Shown: positions 1 through 7,400 of the stretch, in pieces
Layout of the letters: each line of letters begins with the position of its first letter
How positions within the stretch are numbered: position 1 is the first letter of the stretch
Assembly (NCBI GenBank): GCA_930987725.1
Contig: CAKNKY010000020.1
Location: 1 to 39,191, forward strand
Source of the DNA: an uncultured Anaeromassilibacillus sp.
GTDB lineage: Bacteria > Bacillota > Clostridia > Oscillospirales > Acutalibacteraceae
DNA: 39,191 bases
Reading direction: 5' to 3'
Notes under the pieces: model-generated
The model's input: the letters and a program-made list of their open reading frames with translations, nothing else
What the model was told of the DNA's origin: nothing
Databases searched by the model: none
Translations under genes and position numbers: made by a program

Positions 1-54
1 GCCCAATTGAATCTTCACGGTTGTGCCGACCGCCTGCTGTCCCAATGTTGCCAT
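1..54 (-). CDS. DUF6273-like phage tail protein, N-terminus only
   Basis: The gene starts at an ATG at 54 on the minus strand with a strong AAGGAGGTG ribosome binding site just upstream, and runs off the left edge after 18 codons. The visible start (MATLGQQAVGTTVKIQLG) matches the typical opening of DUF6273-type phage proteins, which begin with a 'MATL..AVGT.VKI' pattern and lie at the distal end of tail operons. It is the last gene of the tail-fibre cluster in this window. The call rests on 18 residues and the context. Confidence 0.55.
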   Translation of the reverse strand, partial: MATLGQQAVGTTVKIQLG

Positions 55-66
55 GTGCTCACCTCC

Positions 67-393
67 TTAACATTCCAGGCGGCTCTGCGCCGCGTTGTAT
101 ACGCCCGCCGTCACGCTGAACCCCTCCAGCGAGCTGAACACCAGCGTGAACGGGTTGCCTGTGATGTTCGTGAAGAGCGCATCCTTCACCTGCGCGATGT
201 CCGCCTCCGCCTGGGACAGACGGGAGACGATAGGACCAAGCTGTCCTGCAACTTCATCATCCAATAATGACTCTATCGCTTCTACCGATTCAAGAGCTTC
301 CGCCGCATCATCAAGAGCCTCATTCACAAGTGTTCGTAAGGCTGCCATTTCAGGGCCGCTTACCCCAGGCACATTTACAAGCCCATAAGCCAT
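67..393 (-). CDS. Small helical tail-fibre-region protein, unknown
   Basis: A 108-residue protein of unrecognised family. An upstream in-frame GTG (405) exists, but AAAGGAG sits right against it; the ATG at 393 is about 11 nt from AAAGGAG and opens MAYGLVNVPGVSGPEMAALR. Residues 15-70 are acidic and helical with heptad-like spacing (ESVEAIESLLDDEVAGQLG, SRLSQAEADIAQVKDALF), suggesting a coiled coil. The C-terminal 35 residues look like a beta-rich cap (NPFTLVFSSLEGFSVTAGVY). It starts 3 nt after the preceding gene's stop and belongs to the late tail operon. A structural or chaperone role in fibre assembly is inference from position. Confidence 0.75.
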   Translation of the reverse strand: MAYGLVNVPGVSGPEMAALRTLVNEALDDAAEALESVEAIESLLDDEVAGQLGPIVSRLSQAEADIAQVKDALFTNITGNPFTLVFSSLEGFSVTAGVYNAAQSRLEC

Positions 394-395
394 AC

Positions 396-791
396 CTAAA
401 TCCACTCCTTTCCTTCCTGAATCCGATACTTCACAGAAATGGCAGAGGATGGAACCTGTAAAGCACGAAATCTAATTTGCCCCGTCAGCGTCTCACAGGT
501 GGGGCAAAGGCCGCAGGTAACAGCGGTGCCGACGGACTCAGGTGCAAGATAGACTTGTACCTCGTCCAAATCGGTTACACCTGCCGCCGTAAGATCGTAA
601 TATTTCGGGTAAGCGCTGGTATCGGAAGACCACCCGCTCACCGAAATCGCAGCTGACACCTCTTGTGATTTATCGGGCTTCTGCGCTTCAAGTTCCTCCA
701 ATGCCTCCACAGTAGCGGTTGCCACTTCCGAGATTTCGGATTTTGCCTTTAGCGCAAGGGACCTCATGTGGTTTAGTGTCACAACCGACAA
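396..791 (-). CDS. Tail-fibre-associated protein with shared N-terminal helix motif
   Basis: A 131-residue protein. An in-frame GTG at 800 overlaps the AGGAGG ribosome binding site, so the TTG at 791 (about 7 nt downstream of AGGAGG, reading MSVVTLNHMRSLALKAKSEI) is the more likely start. Its first 20 residues share the 'L..LK..A.K.KSE' pattern with two other fibre genes in this cluster (873..1796 and 2197..3639). The rest contains a predicted beta-rich domain with two Cys pairs (CGLCPTC), a possible metal or disulfide site. The family is unknown. Position between fibre genes suggests a structural component of the tail tip or fibre. Confidence 0.72.
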   Translation of the reverse strand: MSVVTLNHMRSLALKAKSEISEVATATVEALEELEAQKPDKSQEVSAAISVSGWSSDTSAYPKYYDLTAAGVTDLDEVQVYLAPESVGTAVTCGLCPTCETLTGQIRFRALQVPSSAISVKYRIQEGKEWI

Positions 792-872
792 AGCAATCAC
801 CTCCTAAGTGCGTCTGAACGCGGGTAATCCCACCGCAACCCACCCCGCCTGCCCGCTATTCAGGGTCGGCGA

Positions 873-1796
873 TTACTCAGTGACGGGGAAAACCTCGGCC
901 AGCATCTCAGCGACCTCACCGTCGGTGGCGATAGTCACCACGGGGGTCTCAGTGCCGTTAATCTTGATGTTGCCGGCGGTAGCGCTGGCCTCGACCTTGG
1001 TCGCACCGGTGGCGATGCCATCCAGCTTCGCCTTGTCAGCGCCGGTCAGCAGACCGGCATCGCCATCAGCAACGGCGGGCTGATAGGTGGTATCCTGAGC
1101 GGGGATGCCCAGATTGGTGATGTCCTCCTTGGTAGCAGCCTCAGCGTCAGACACATGACCCTGAGCGTCCACAGTTACCTTGTACAGCCCGCTCTCGTGA
1201 GCAGTGTGGGCAGGGTGGGTGTAGTTGTTTGCGCCCTCTGCGATACCGTCCAGCTTGGCCTTGTCAGCGGCGGACATAGCGCCGGCGGTGCTGGCGGTAG
1301 CCACGTCCAGCCTGAAGCCGGCAGCGGTCACGCCGAGGCCGTTGGCATTGGCGGTGTCAATCTTTGCAGAAATCAGGTTCTGGGCGCTGACCTCGATGCC
1401 GTTGCCGCCGGTGTAGGCGTCCACCAGCTCATTGACGGGCAGGTAGACGTGGGAGGCGGTGTCATCGGCGCTCTTGCTGTTGATAACAAAGTCGATGTAC
1501 AGGTCGCCCACCTGAGCACCCTCGTAGGGGGTATCAGCGGTTTCGACGGTCTTGATGTCAGCACTGTTGACGAGGAAGTCCTTGGGAATGTTAATCTTCT
1601 CGCCCACCTGGGCACCATCCTTGGTCAGATAGTAGGTGGACAGGAAGCCGGTCTCAGCAGTAGCCTGCTTGGCCACGCTGTACTCGGGGACCTTGATGGC
1701 GGCCAGCTCCGCTTTGGTGGCGTAATCAGACTTGATCTTGTTCGCCAGAGACTTCAGATGGCCGAGCTTGGTGAGCTTGTTGACATCGTAACTCAT
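873..1796 (-). CDS. Phage tail fibre protein with ADKAKLDGI repeats
   Basis: A 307-residue fibre-like protein starting at ATG 1796 behind AGGAGG. The N-terminal 30 residues carry the helix motif LGHLKSLANKIKSDYATKAEL shared with neighbouring fibre genes in shorter form. The middle is a low-complexity beta-rich shaft. Two copies of a classic phage-fibre motif occur: GAMSAADKAKLDGIAEGAN and LLTGADKAKLDGIATGA. The C-terminus ends in an acidic helix (IATDGEVAEMLAEVF) almost repeated at the end of the next gene, 1830..2180. Such fibres normally form trimers that contact the host surface; the receptor cannot be predicted from sequence. Confidence 0.88.
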   Translation of the reverse strand: MSYDVNKLTKLGHLKSLANKIKSDYATKAELAAIKVPEYSVAKQATAETGFLSTYYLTKDGAQVGEKINIPKDFLVNSADIKTVETADTPYEGAQVGDLYIDFVINSKSADDTASHVYLPVNELVDAYTGGNGIEVSAQNLISAKIDTANANGLGVTAAGFRLDVATASTAGAMSAADKAKLDGIAEGANNYTHPAHTAHESGLYKVTVDAQGHVSDAEAATKEDITNLGIPAQDTTYQPAVADGDAGLLTGADKAKLDGIATGATKVEASATAGNIKINGTETPVVTIATDGEVAEMLAEVFPVTE

Positions 1797-1829
1797 GATA
1801 AAATCCTCCTAATAAGTTTTGGTATTATC

Positions 1830-2180
1830 TCAGGCTTCGGGGTCTTCCGAGCCAAAGATTTCGGAAATCATCTCAGCGACTTCGCCGTCAGTGGCGATGC
1901 GGTCATCCACGATGGCGTCCACGTCGCCTTCGAGGTCTCCGGTGCCGAGAGCTTCCAGCTCGCCGGCGGTGTTCTTAATCTGGTAGGTGGTGGAAACACC
2001 ATCCACCACAACAGACAGCACCTGGCCCACATAGGCCAGCGGGCTGGTCTGCGCGTAGGTCTGGGCAGCTTCAAGGGAGCCGTACACAGAGGTCTTGTCC
2101 AGCGGGAACCCGTCCTGCCGGGAGAAGGCCATAGGGAACTCCATGAAAGCAAAATCAGACGTGGTATTGTTGATAGCCAT
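1830..2180 (-). CDS. Tail-fibre-associated protein with shared C-terminal acidic helix
   Basis: A 116-residue protein starting at ATG 2180 behind GGAGGG. The N-terminal part (MAINNTTSDFAFMEFPMAF, then DKTSVYGSLEAAQTYAQTSPLAYVG) looks like a small beta/alpha fibre domain that includes a 'YVGQVLSVVVDG...TYQIKNTAGELEALG' segment often seen in gut-phage tail proteins. The last 20 residues (IATDGEVAEMISEIFG) nearly duplicate the end of the fibre gene 873..1796. No enzymatic motif is visible. It is likely a structural fibre or baseplate accessory. Confidence 0.78.
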   Translation of the reverse strand: MAINNTTSDFAFMEFPMAFSRQDGFPLDKTSVYGSLEAAQTYAQTSPLAYVGQVLSVVVDGVSTTYQIKNTAGELEALGTGDLEGDVDAIVDDRIATDGEVAEMISEIFGSEDPEA

Positions 2181-2196
2181 ACTTCATTCCCTCCTC

Positions 2197-3639
2197 TCAG
2201 CCCAGCGTGACCTTCAAGGTGGCAGCGTTCTCATACGGCACAGCCGGCTCGAACACCCAAACCTTGTAGCTCTGAGCGGTGTAGCCCTCAGCGCCCTCGA
2301 CGCCCACAGTAGACTGCGCGAAGGTGGAGGTGACATCAGCGTTCATCGCGGTCTCGTTGATGACCTTGGTTACGCCAGTCTTGGTGGCGAGGCAGGCGAT
2401 GCACACGCGCTGCGCCCCAGCCGGGACGTTGATGGTCAGCGTACCGGCGGCATACGCCTTGCCGGTCTTGGGCAGGCCACGGATGTAGTCGCTGTCCAGC
2501 GTGGGCTTTTCGGCGGTCGCGCCGTAAAAGACGTTGCGGAACGCGGAGTAACCGCTGGTGGTCTTTTCCTTCTCGCCTGCCGCAATGCTCACCGGGGGAT
2601 TGGAATCATCGCCGAGGTTGTCCTTGGCAGTGACGCCAGCACCGTGAGTAGCAACCGCCTTGTATTTCAGGCTGGAAAAGACATTTTCGCCACCGACGTC
2701 GCCGATAGTGAAACCAGCGCCACCGTTATCATCAGAACCGGCGCTCAGGCTCGCAGCATTCACGCCAGAAATCTGCACGGTGCCCTTGTCGGTAATACGC
2801 TGTACCACCCAGTTGCTGGCGACAACGCCGGTCTCCGGGCCGTACTGGTAGCTGCCGGGGTTCAGGGTGCCAGCGGTATAGCTGACGGACGCCAACTTCG
2901 TGCCAGCCTCCACCGCCTTTGCGCCGGTCAGAGTGAATCCGTTGATACTGGGCTGGGCCGTAATGGTGGGCTGAAGCCTCTTGCTCAGAATCTCAGTGAG
3001 CACTTCGGCAATGCTCTTGCCCTTAGAGGCGAGAGTGCCGGTTGCGTTCTGACCCTTCGTGAGGTTGCCAACCTGCGTGTAGTTGCCAGCCATCGTGATG
3101 TCTTCCCGCATGATAACCTTGTCAGCGTCCACGTTGCCGGTGATGGAAACCCAGTCCTCACCGTTGTAGCGGTAGGCGGTCATCTCGTAGGTGACTTCGC
3201 TCACCGTGGTAATCACGATGAACATATCGCTGGCCTTCGGGGTAGGAGCGCCCTCCTCCGCGAAGAACGCGGTGATGACGGAATCGTCAGACGCTTCAAG
3301 GTCGGTCTTGGTGCCGGTGTACACCGCACCGCCGCCCACACCTTCGAGCGCCTGCGCCAGATCCTCGTCAGTGACGTACCCGTCCAGACTGACGGTGGTA
3401 TCATCGAGCAGCTCAACTTCGCCGTCAATCAGGGCATATACGTCGTAGTGGCCGGTGGAGCTGTTCAGGACCAGATACAGCACGTTGTCTTCGGCTGTCT
3501 CGGCGCTGGGAACGGCTGCGGCCTTCTCAAAGCGGGCGTGGCCCGCCTTGAAGATCGCGGCGAGATATTCCGTTTTGATGCGGCTCGCCGTGTCCTTCAG
3601 GGCTTTTACGTTTACGATTTTGGTTTCATCATAAGCCAT
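2197..3639 (-). CDS. Large tail fibre / receptor-binding-type protein
   Basis: A 480-residue late protein starting at ATG 3639 after AGGAGGAAACCGGAAC. Residues 1-28 carry the shared motif VNVKALKDTASRIKTEY. Residues 40-200 contain beta-strand-rich segments with 'YDVYALIDGEVELLDDTTVSLDGYVT' and 'YEMTAYRYNGEDWVSITGNVDADKVI' type repeats typical of Firmicutes phage baseplate fibres. The C-terminal half (about 225-480) is a long beta-rich region with Ig-like spacing ('PTITAQPSINGFTLTG'). No depolymerase or lyase motif was recognised. It is probably the main fibre, attached by its N-terminus; that role is inferred from size and position. Confidence 0.82.
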   Translation of the reverse strand: MAYDETKIVNVKALKDTASRIKTEYLAAIFKAGHARFEKAAAVPSAETAEDNVLYLVLNSSTGHYDVYALIDGEVELLDDTTVSLDGYVTDEDLAQALEGVGGGAVYTGTKTDLEASDDSVITAFFAEEGAPTPKASDMFIVITTVSEVTYEMTAYRYNGEDWVSITGNVDADKVIMREDITMAGNYTQVGNLTKGQNATGTLASKGKSIAEVLTEILSKRLQPTITAQPSINGFTLTGAKAVEAGTKLASVSYTAGTLNPGSYQYGPETGVVASNWVVQRITDKGTVQISGVNAASLSAGSDDNGGAGFTIGDVGGENVFSSLKYKAVATHGAGVTAKDNLGDDSNPPVSIAAGEKEKTTSGYSAFRNVFYGATAEKPTLDSDYIRGLPKTGKAYAAGTLTINVPAGAQRVCIACLATKTGVTKVINETAMNADVTSTFAQSTVGVEGAEGYTAQSYKVWVFEPAVPYENAATLKVTLG

Positions 3640-3665
3640 GTTCCGGTTTCCTCCTGTTTCTCAGA

Positions 3666-4736
3666 TTACGGTTTGACTTTCTCCTCGGGCGAGAAGACAT
3701 CGTCCAACATTTCCTCCGTGTTGCCGGTGGTCGTGACAGCCTCGTCAGGCAGGCCGGAGCCTTCATACGAGAGTGTGCCATCCGGTGTGGTGGAGAAACC
3801 GTCGCCGAGCTTTACGCCGCCCAAGCGGGTCTTAGTTGCTACTGGCAATACATAGGACCCACCTCCTCCGCTGATGTCGCCGGCATTGGACAGCAGCACG
3901 ATGGTCGCCTCCATGTTCTCCGTCGGAGCTTGCTGCGTCCAGAGCCGTACCGCCCCAGCCAGAGCACGAGAAACCGTACTCAGGCCGGCTGCTTTGGCAA
4001 CCCCGGTCGCGCTTTTATGCAGGATGACGTTCGGCGTCAGGTCGGCAGTTGCATCTTCGACCGGGAGGTCCAGATACAGTTCACCTTCAGCCCTATCATC
4101 CACGTCATCAAGACTCTCGCTGCTGGTCCAACCCCCAGCGGGAATCGTGACGTCTACCCAGGCTACATTACTCCCAGGCAACTGGGCAGCAGGGATCTTC
4201 CCACCGCTGTCCAGCGAGGCGGCGCCGTTGGGCTGACCAAGCTGTGAACGTGGGATACATTCCTGGAGCACAGCTTCCATGCCCTCCTGCACATCCCCCA
4301 CCGTAGCGAGAGCGGAAGTATCGATCTGTACTTCCCAGTTTTCCGTATTCGAGCAAGTAATCAGTGCGTAAAAGGTGTAAGCAAAATCCGGCGAATCCGC
4401 AAAACCGGGGATCGGGATCCCCTCATCCTGCTGAAACAGCGCAAGAAGGACCGGATCCCCACTGTCCACACTGGCCAGCACGCCGATCTGGGTCATTTCG
4501 TACGCCTCATCCGCAGCGGTGAAACGAATTTTCAGGCGCACGCCGCTCTCTGCCGTTTCCTTTCCCACAATCCCGCCATCCTGCCGCTTGTTTGTCAAAG
4601 CAGTTTGCGCCGCCAGTTGAGAGATTTCAACCACTCCTTGCCCGGCCTGCGCACCTTCAAATGCAAGCTGCGCTTCTCCTGTCCATGCTGTCAGAAGCTC
4701 TCGTCCCTTGTTTGTGATGGCCCCTGTCCATGCCAT
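3666..4736 (-). CDS. Phage tail-collar fibre protein (DUF3751-like N-terminus)
   Basis: A 356-residue protein. The frame opens further upstream, but the ATG at 4736 has AAGGGAGGAATATT directly before it and gives the family-typical start MAWTGAITNKGRELLTAWTG, so I place the start there. Residues 1-150 resemble the N-terminal attachment domain of tail-collar fibre proteins, which sit next to gpI in P2-like phages. The C-terminal region has the fibre motif TKTRLGGVKLGDGFSTTPDG and ends in an acidic tail (NTEEMLDDVFSPEEK) related to the tails of the two fibre genes downstream. It follows the gpI gene by 13 nt. It is probably the fibre base bound to the baseplate. Confidence 0.88.
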   Translation of the reverse strand: MAWTGAITNKGRELLTAWTGEAQLAFEGAQAGQGVVEISQLAAQTALTNKRQDGGIVGKETAESGVRLKIRFTAADEAYEMTQIGVLASVDSGDPVLLALFQQDEGIPIPGFADSPDFAYTFYALITCSNTENWEVQIDTSALATVGDVQEGMEAVLQECIPRSQLGQPNGAASLDSGGKIPAAQLPGSNVAWVDVTIPAGGWTSSESLDDVDDRAEGELYLDLPVEDATADLTPNVILHKSATGVAKAAGLSTVSRALAGAVRLWTQQAPTENMEATIVLLSNAGDISGGGGSYVLPVATKTRLGGVKLGDGFSTTPDGTLSYEGSGLPDEAVTTTGNTEEMLDDVFSPEEKVKP

Positions 4737-4749
4737 AATATTCCTCCCT

Positions 4750-5328
4750 TCAGACGGCTCTTGCGCCGTCTGTGATTTCACAGCCTGCAGCCGCTGCTCC
4801 CACCGACACCGTTACCAGAGCGGAGGCATCATAGTACTCCACCTCATCGAGAACTGAACGCAGATTTCCAAATATACCCACACGTTCGAGTACGCGCTGG
4901 TGTTTTTCGCTGCTAATTTCATCCTCCGAGGCATTGATGGAGAGACGGTAGTGATACGGTTCCCCATCGTACGCAGTCCACTCAAACACCCTTGCCCCAG
5001 GATAAATCGCGGAGAGAGCTGTTTCCACAGCTTTTTTTGTGCCGAGCATCCGATGTACGCGCCAGCTGTCTTGCAGCGTTCTCCGTTTTTCCTCCAGCGT
5101 GTAGTCCGGATCCCACCAATCAACCTTAAAATTCTCGGCGAGAATGTCCAGCAGTTTTTCCGGAAGCAATTCAATCCGCGGATAAATCCGCAGCTCATCC
5201 AGGCTGCTATCCAGCTCCACAATTTTAGCGGCAAAAAGCTTTGCGATGGCGCAGAGGCGCGGGTTTTTCCTCAGTACAGCCGGAAGTGCACTGAGAAGGG
5301 ATTCCATTGTCAAGCCGTGCTCAGTCAT
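4750..5328 (-). CDS. Phage tail protein I (P2 gpI-like baseplate protein)
   Basis: A 192-residue protein matching the gpI family (Phage_tail_P2_I). The family signature region is visible: LAAKIVELDSSLDELRIYPR, LLDILAENFKVDWWDP, then KRRTLQDSWRVHRMLGTKKA and VETALSAIYPGARVFEW. In P2 gpI connects the baseplate wedge to the tail fibre, and here too it sits between gpJ and the collar fibre. Its first 8 nt overlap the end of the gpJ gene, implying translational coupling. The length is normal for the family. Confidence 0.94.
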   Translation of the reverse strand: MTEHGLTMESLLSALPAVLRKNPRLCAIAKLFAAKIVELDSSLDELRIYPRIELLPEKLLDILAENFKVDWWDPDYTLEEKRRTLQDSWRVHRMLGTKKAVETALSAIYPGARVFEWTAYDGEPYHYRLSINASEDEISSEKHQRVLERVGIFGNLRSVLDEVEYYDASALVTVSVGAAAAGCEITDGARAV

Positions 5329-6457
5329 CCTCGAATCCCCCGTTCGTCACCGTTTTCTCTCCCAATACCGCAACCTGCGGGATGGTGTCATTCCGGCCAT
5401 CACGCAGTGCCTGGTATGCGGGAGACGTGACAGCCACGCGCTTGACACCCGTCGCCATCAGCAGTGAAATCAGTTTCGAGGGATTGATATCCCGCCCAAG
5501 TTTAGCGCTCTGCCAGGCAATATATTCCTGCACCGCCGCCTCAACGGCATTTTCAATCGCGACGGAGGAAAGTTCAGAATCAGAAGGCACATAGTATGTC
5601 AGAGCGATATCATACTCCACCGTCTGCGGATCGCCGACAGAGACAGAGTCCGTCAGTGGCCGCACATTGTCAGCACTGCACGCTGAGAATACCGCGTTTT
5701 TAACCTCATTTTGTGCCGGTGTTCCATCATCCATCAGAATATAGAGCGAGACACACCCATCGTCCGGACGATTTGCCACCACGTCGGCGATCTTTGTGGA
5801 GACTTGACGCGCGATATACTCATACGCACCGCGCGGACCTGCCGTGCTGGCGGCATCCTGACTCGCGCGCATCAGCTCATAGTACTCATCATCTGTCGCC
5901 GCGTCTGCGCCGGCATCAGACGCCGTGATATTCCGGCAGCTTTCAAAGTACTCGATAATATCAATCGCTGTGCCGATCTGTCCGGGTTCAAAGCCGTTTC
6001 CGACAGTGCCGGCTGTTTGGCAGCGGATGGGTACATCAACTGACGTGGTACCGATGGCGATATAGGCATCCTCCGTCGTCTCCCACACAAGGCCGCCGCT
6101 CATATCGGTCACGCGCGTCCCCTTTGGAACAAGGATCGACGTCTCCTGTCCGGCCGAGATCGAAAATCGCTCTGTGCAGACAGCCGGCTGTGCTTCCGGA
6201 CGCGCCGGTCCTCCATACAGCGCCGCCAGCGCGTCGAGATTTCCCTTCTCCGCACGGCTCGGCAGGTTCTGGTTTCCGATGACGTTTGCGCGCACCCTTT
6301 CGCGGAGGATTGCATGTGCCACCCACTGGATCAGCAGCCGGTCCACGCTCGACGGCTGCACACTCACGCCGAGCAACTGCTCGTAATCGGCGACCAGCTC
6401 CGTGATAAGGGCATCGCTGTCCACCGGCAAAAACTCATACTGCGTATCGCGGCTCAA
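5321..6457 (-). CDS. Baseplate J/gp47 family protein
   Basis: A 378-residue baseplate wedge protein of the gpJ/gp47 family. It opens with MSRDTQYEFLPVDSDALITE and has the usual 'SSVDRLLIQWVAHAILRER' N-terminal helices, a central beta domain (GTRVTDMSGGLVWETTEDAYI) and the signature GFEPGQIGTAIDIIEYFESC. The DDEYYELMRASQDAASTAGPR segment is typical of the family. The start overlaps the gp25-like gene stop by 4 nt (ATGA). With gpI and gp25 it forms the baseplate wedge that triggers sheath contraction. Confidence 0.95.
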   Translation of the reverse strand: MSRDTQYEFLPVDSDALITELVADYEQLLGVSVQPSSVDRLLIQWVAHAILRERVRANVIGNQNLPSRAEKGNLDALAALYGGPARPEAQPAVCTERFSISAGQETSILVPKGTRVTDMSGGLVWETTEDAYIAIGTTSVDVPIRCQTAGTVGNGFEPGQIGTAIDIIEYFESCRNITASDAGADAATDDEYYELMRASQDAASTAGPRGAYEYIARQVSTKIADVVANRPDDGCVSLYILMDDGTPAQNEVKNAVFSACSADNVRPLTDSVSVGDPQTVEYDIALTYYVPSDSELSSVAIENAVEAAVQEYIAWQSAKLGRDINPSKLISLLMATGVKRVAVTSPAYQALRDGRNDTIPQVAVLGEKTVTNGGFEDD

Positions 6458-6765
6458 AGCTCCACCTCCACTTCAACCAAAACGTGCCCCGGAACCTGCT
6501 TATCCGGCTGCACTGTAACGCCCTTGAGCGCTGCGCGCGGCTCATATCTCGCGATTGCCTCCGTCAGCTCCGCGGCGATCAGGGCTTGTGCGATAGGGAT
6601 TGGCTTGTCAAGATATTCCATTGTCACTCCGAAATTCCGGTACATCGGCACGCTGCCCTTTCGCGTCATAAGTAGGACCCGCAGCCCCTGCAGAATGGAG
6701 GCGGTTTCATCCGTTTCCCCGGGGCGCAGCTCGTCCGTATCCTCTGTCGATATCGTGTATCGCAT
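6454..6765 (-). CDS. gpW/gp25 family baseplate wedge protein
   Basis: A 103-residue protein of the GPW_gp25 family (T4 gp25/P2 gpW type). The conserved regions are recognisable: ETDETASILQGLRVLLMTRK, GSVPMYRNFGVTMEYLDKPI and the C-terminal beta strand EPRAALKGVTVQ. In contractile injection machines this protein links the baseplate to the first sheath ring. It overlaps the gpJ gene by 4 nt and follows gpU by 4 nt. Confidence 0.93.
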   Translation of the reverse strand: MRYTISTEDTDELRPGETDETASILQGLRVLLMTRKGSVPMYRNFGVTMEYLDKPIPIAQALIAAELTEAIARYEPRAALKGVTVQPDKQVPGHVLVEVEVEL

Positions 6766-6769
6766 CCCC

Positions 6770-7168
6770 TCACTCCTTTTGGTACTCCCGGAGGCTGATT
6801 GTCACATCGGCTCCGGCCATACCGCCGCGGCCATCGAACGCGAAAACCGTTACCTTGTGCCCCGTAATCACCCACCGATAGTCTCCAATTGTTTTTCCTC
6901 CCAATATGAACGGGAGAGCTGTACCCTCCCGTTCATATTGCCGAACGAGAGACAGCGAATCCTCCGGCTCTGCGCCGAGCCAACGCGCAAGCGTGACGGT
7001 TATCGTGATGTCTTCCGGATCTGTGCCGCAAAACTCCGCAAGGCCCCGCCCAAGGTGTCGGTCATGTGTCGCATATCTGGCCGAGCCGGATGTCTGCATG
7101 CTGCCGATGGTCCGAATCACATTGGCGGACGTCTCAAAAATCAGGTCGCCAAGCGCACCGACTTTCAC
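6770..7168 (-). CDS. Phage tail protein U (gpU-like)
   Basis: A 132-residue protein resembling P2 gpU: MKVGALGDLIFETSANVIRT at the start, RYATHDRHLGRGLAEFCGTD in the middle and a beta-rich C-terminus (RWVITGHKVTVFAFDGRGG). P2 gpU is a tail completion protein. The gene order gpD-gpV-gpU-gpW-gpJ-gpI differs from P2 but is common in Firmicutes myoviruses. The ATG at 7168 overlaps the gpV stop by 4 nt. Confidence 0.88.
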   Translation of the reverse strand: MKVGALGDLIFETSANVIRTIGSMQTSGSARYATHDRHLGRGLAEFCGTDPEDITITVTLARWLGAEPEDSLSLVRQYEREGTALPFILGGKTIGDYRWVITGHKVTVFAFDGRGGMAGADVTISLREYQKE

Positions 7169-7398
7169 CCAATCACCCCCAGCACAAAGCCATCCCCATC
7201 CTCAACAGGGAGATAGCAGACAAGCACACGATCGTTAATTTCCGGTAAATCGTCGGGGACGCTGTTTCGCCGCGTACCAACAGCAAAAAGCCATCCGGAA
7301 ACCATGCCCGTTTCCGGCAGCAGCACACGCACGCGCCGCCGGACCGCGTCTACAGAGCTGACCACGCCAACCTGCAGCATCTTGCTCACTGCGTCCAT
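7165..7398 (-). CDS. Baseplate assembly protein V-like (short OB-fold)
   Basis: A short, 77-residue protein. A longer frame extends upstream inside the gpD gene, but the gpD stop region ATGGAGGGATGAAGATG supplies GGAGGG 6 nt before the ATG at 7398, so translation likely starts there with MDAVSKMLQVGVVSSVDAVR. The sequence is a single OB-fold-like barrel (RRVRVLLPETGMVSGWLF, DRVLVCYLPVEDGDGFVLG), as in the N-terminal domain of gpV-family spike proteins. It lacks the C-terminal beta-helix needle of full-length gpV, so a separate spike tip may exist, or this is a minimal spike hub. Confidence 0.85.
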   Translation of the reverse strand: MDAVSKMLQVGVVSSVDAVRRRVRVLLPETGMVSGWLFAVGTRRNSVPDDLPEINDRVLVCYLPVEDGDGFVLGVIG

Positions 7399-7400
7399 CT

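Noticed and set aside
1155-2210. 351-codon plus-strand Gly/Val/Leu-rich frame
   Set aside because: Its repeats are the reverse reading of the fibre repeats; no start signal.
2095-3855. 586-codon plus-strand frame over the fibre genes
   Set aside because: Antisense to clear fibre genes, composition typical of a shadow frame, no motif.
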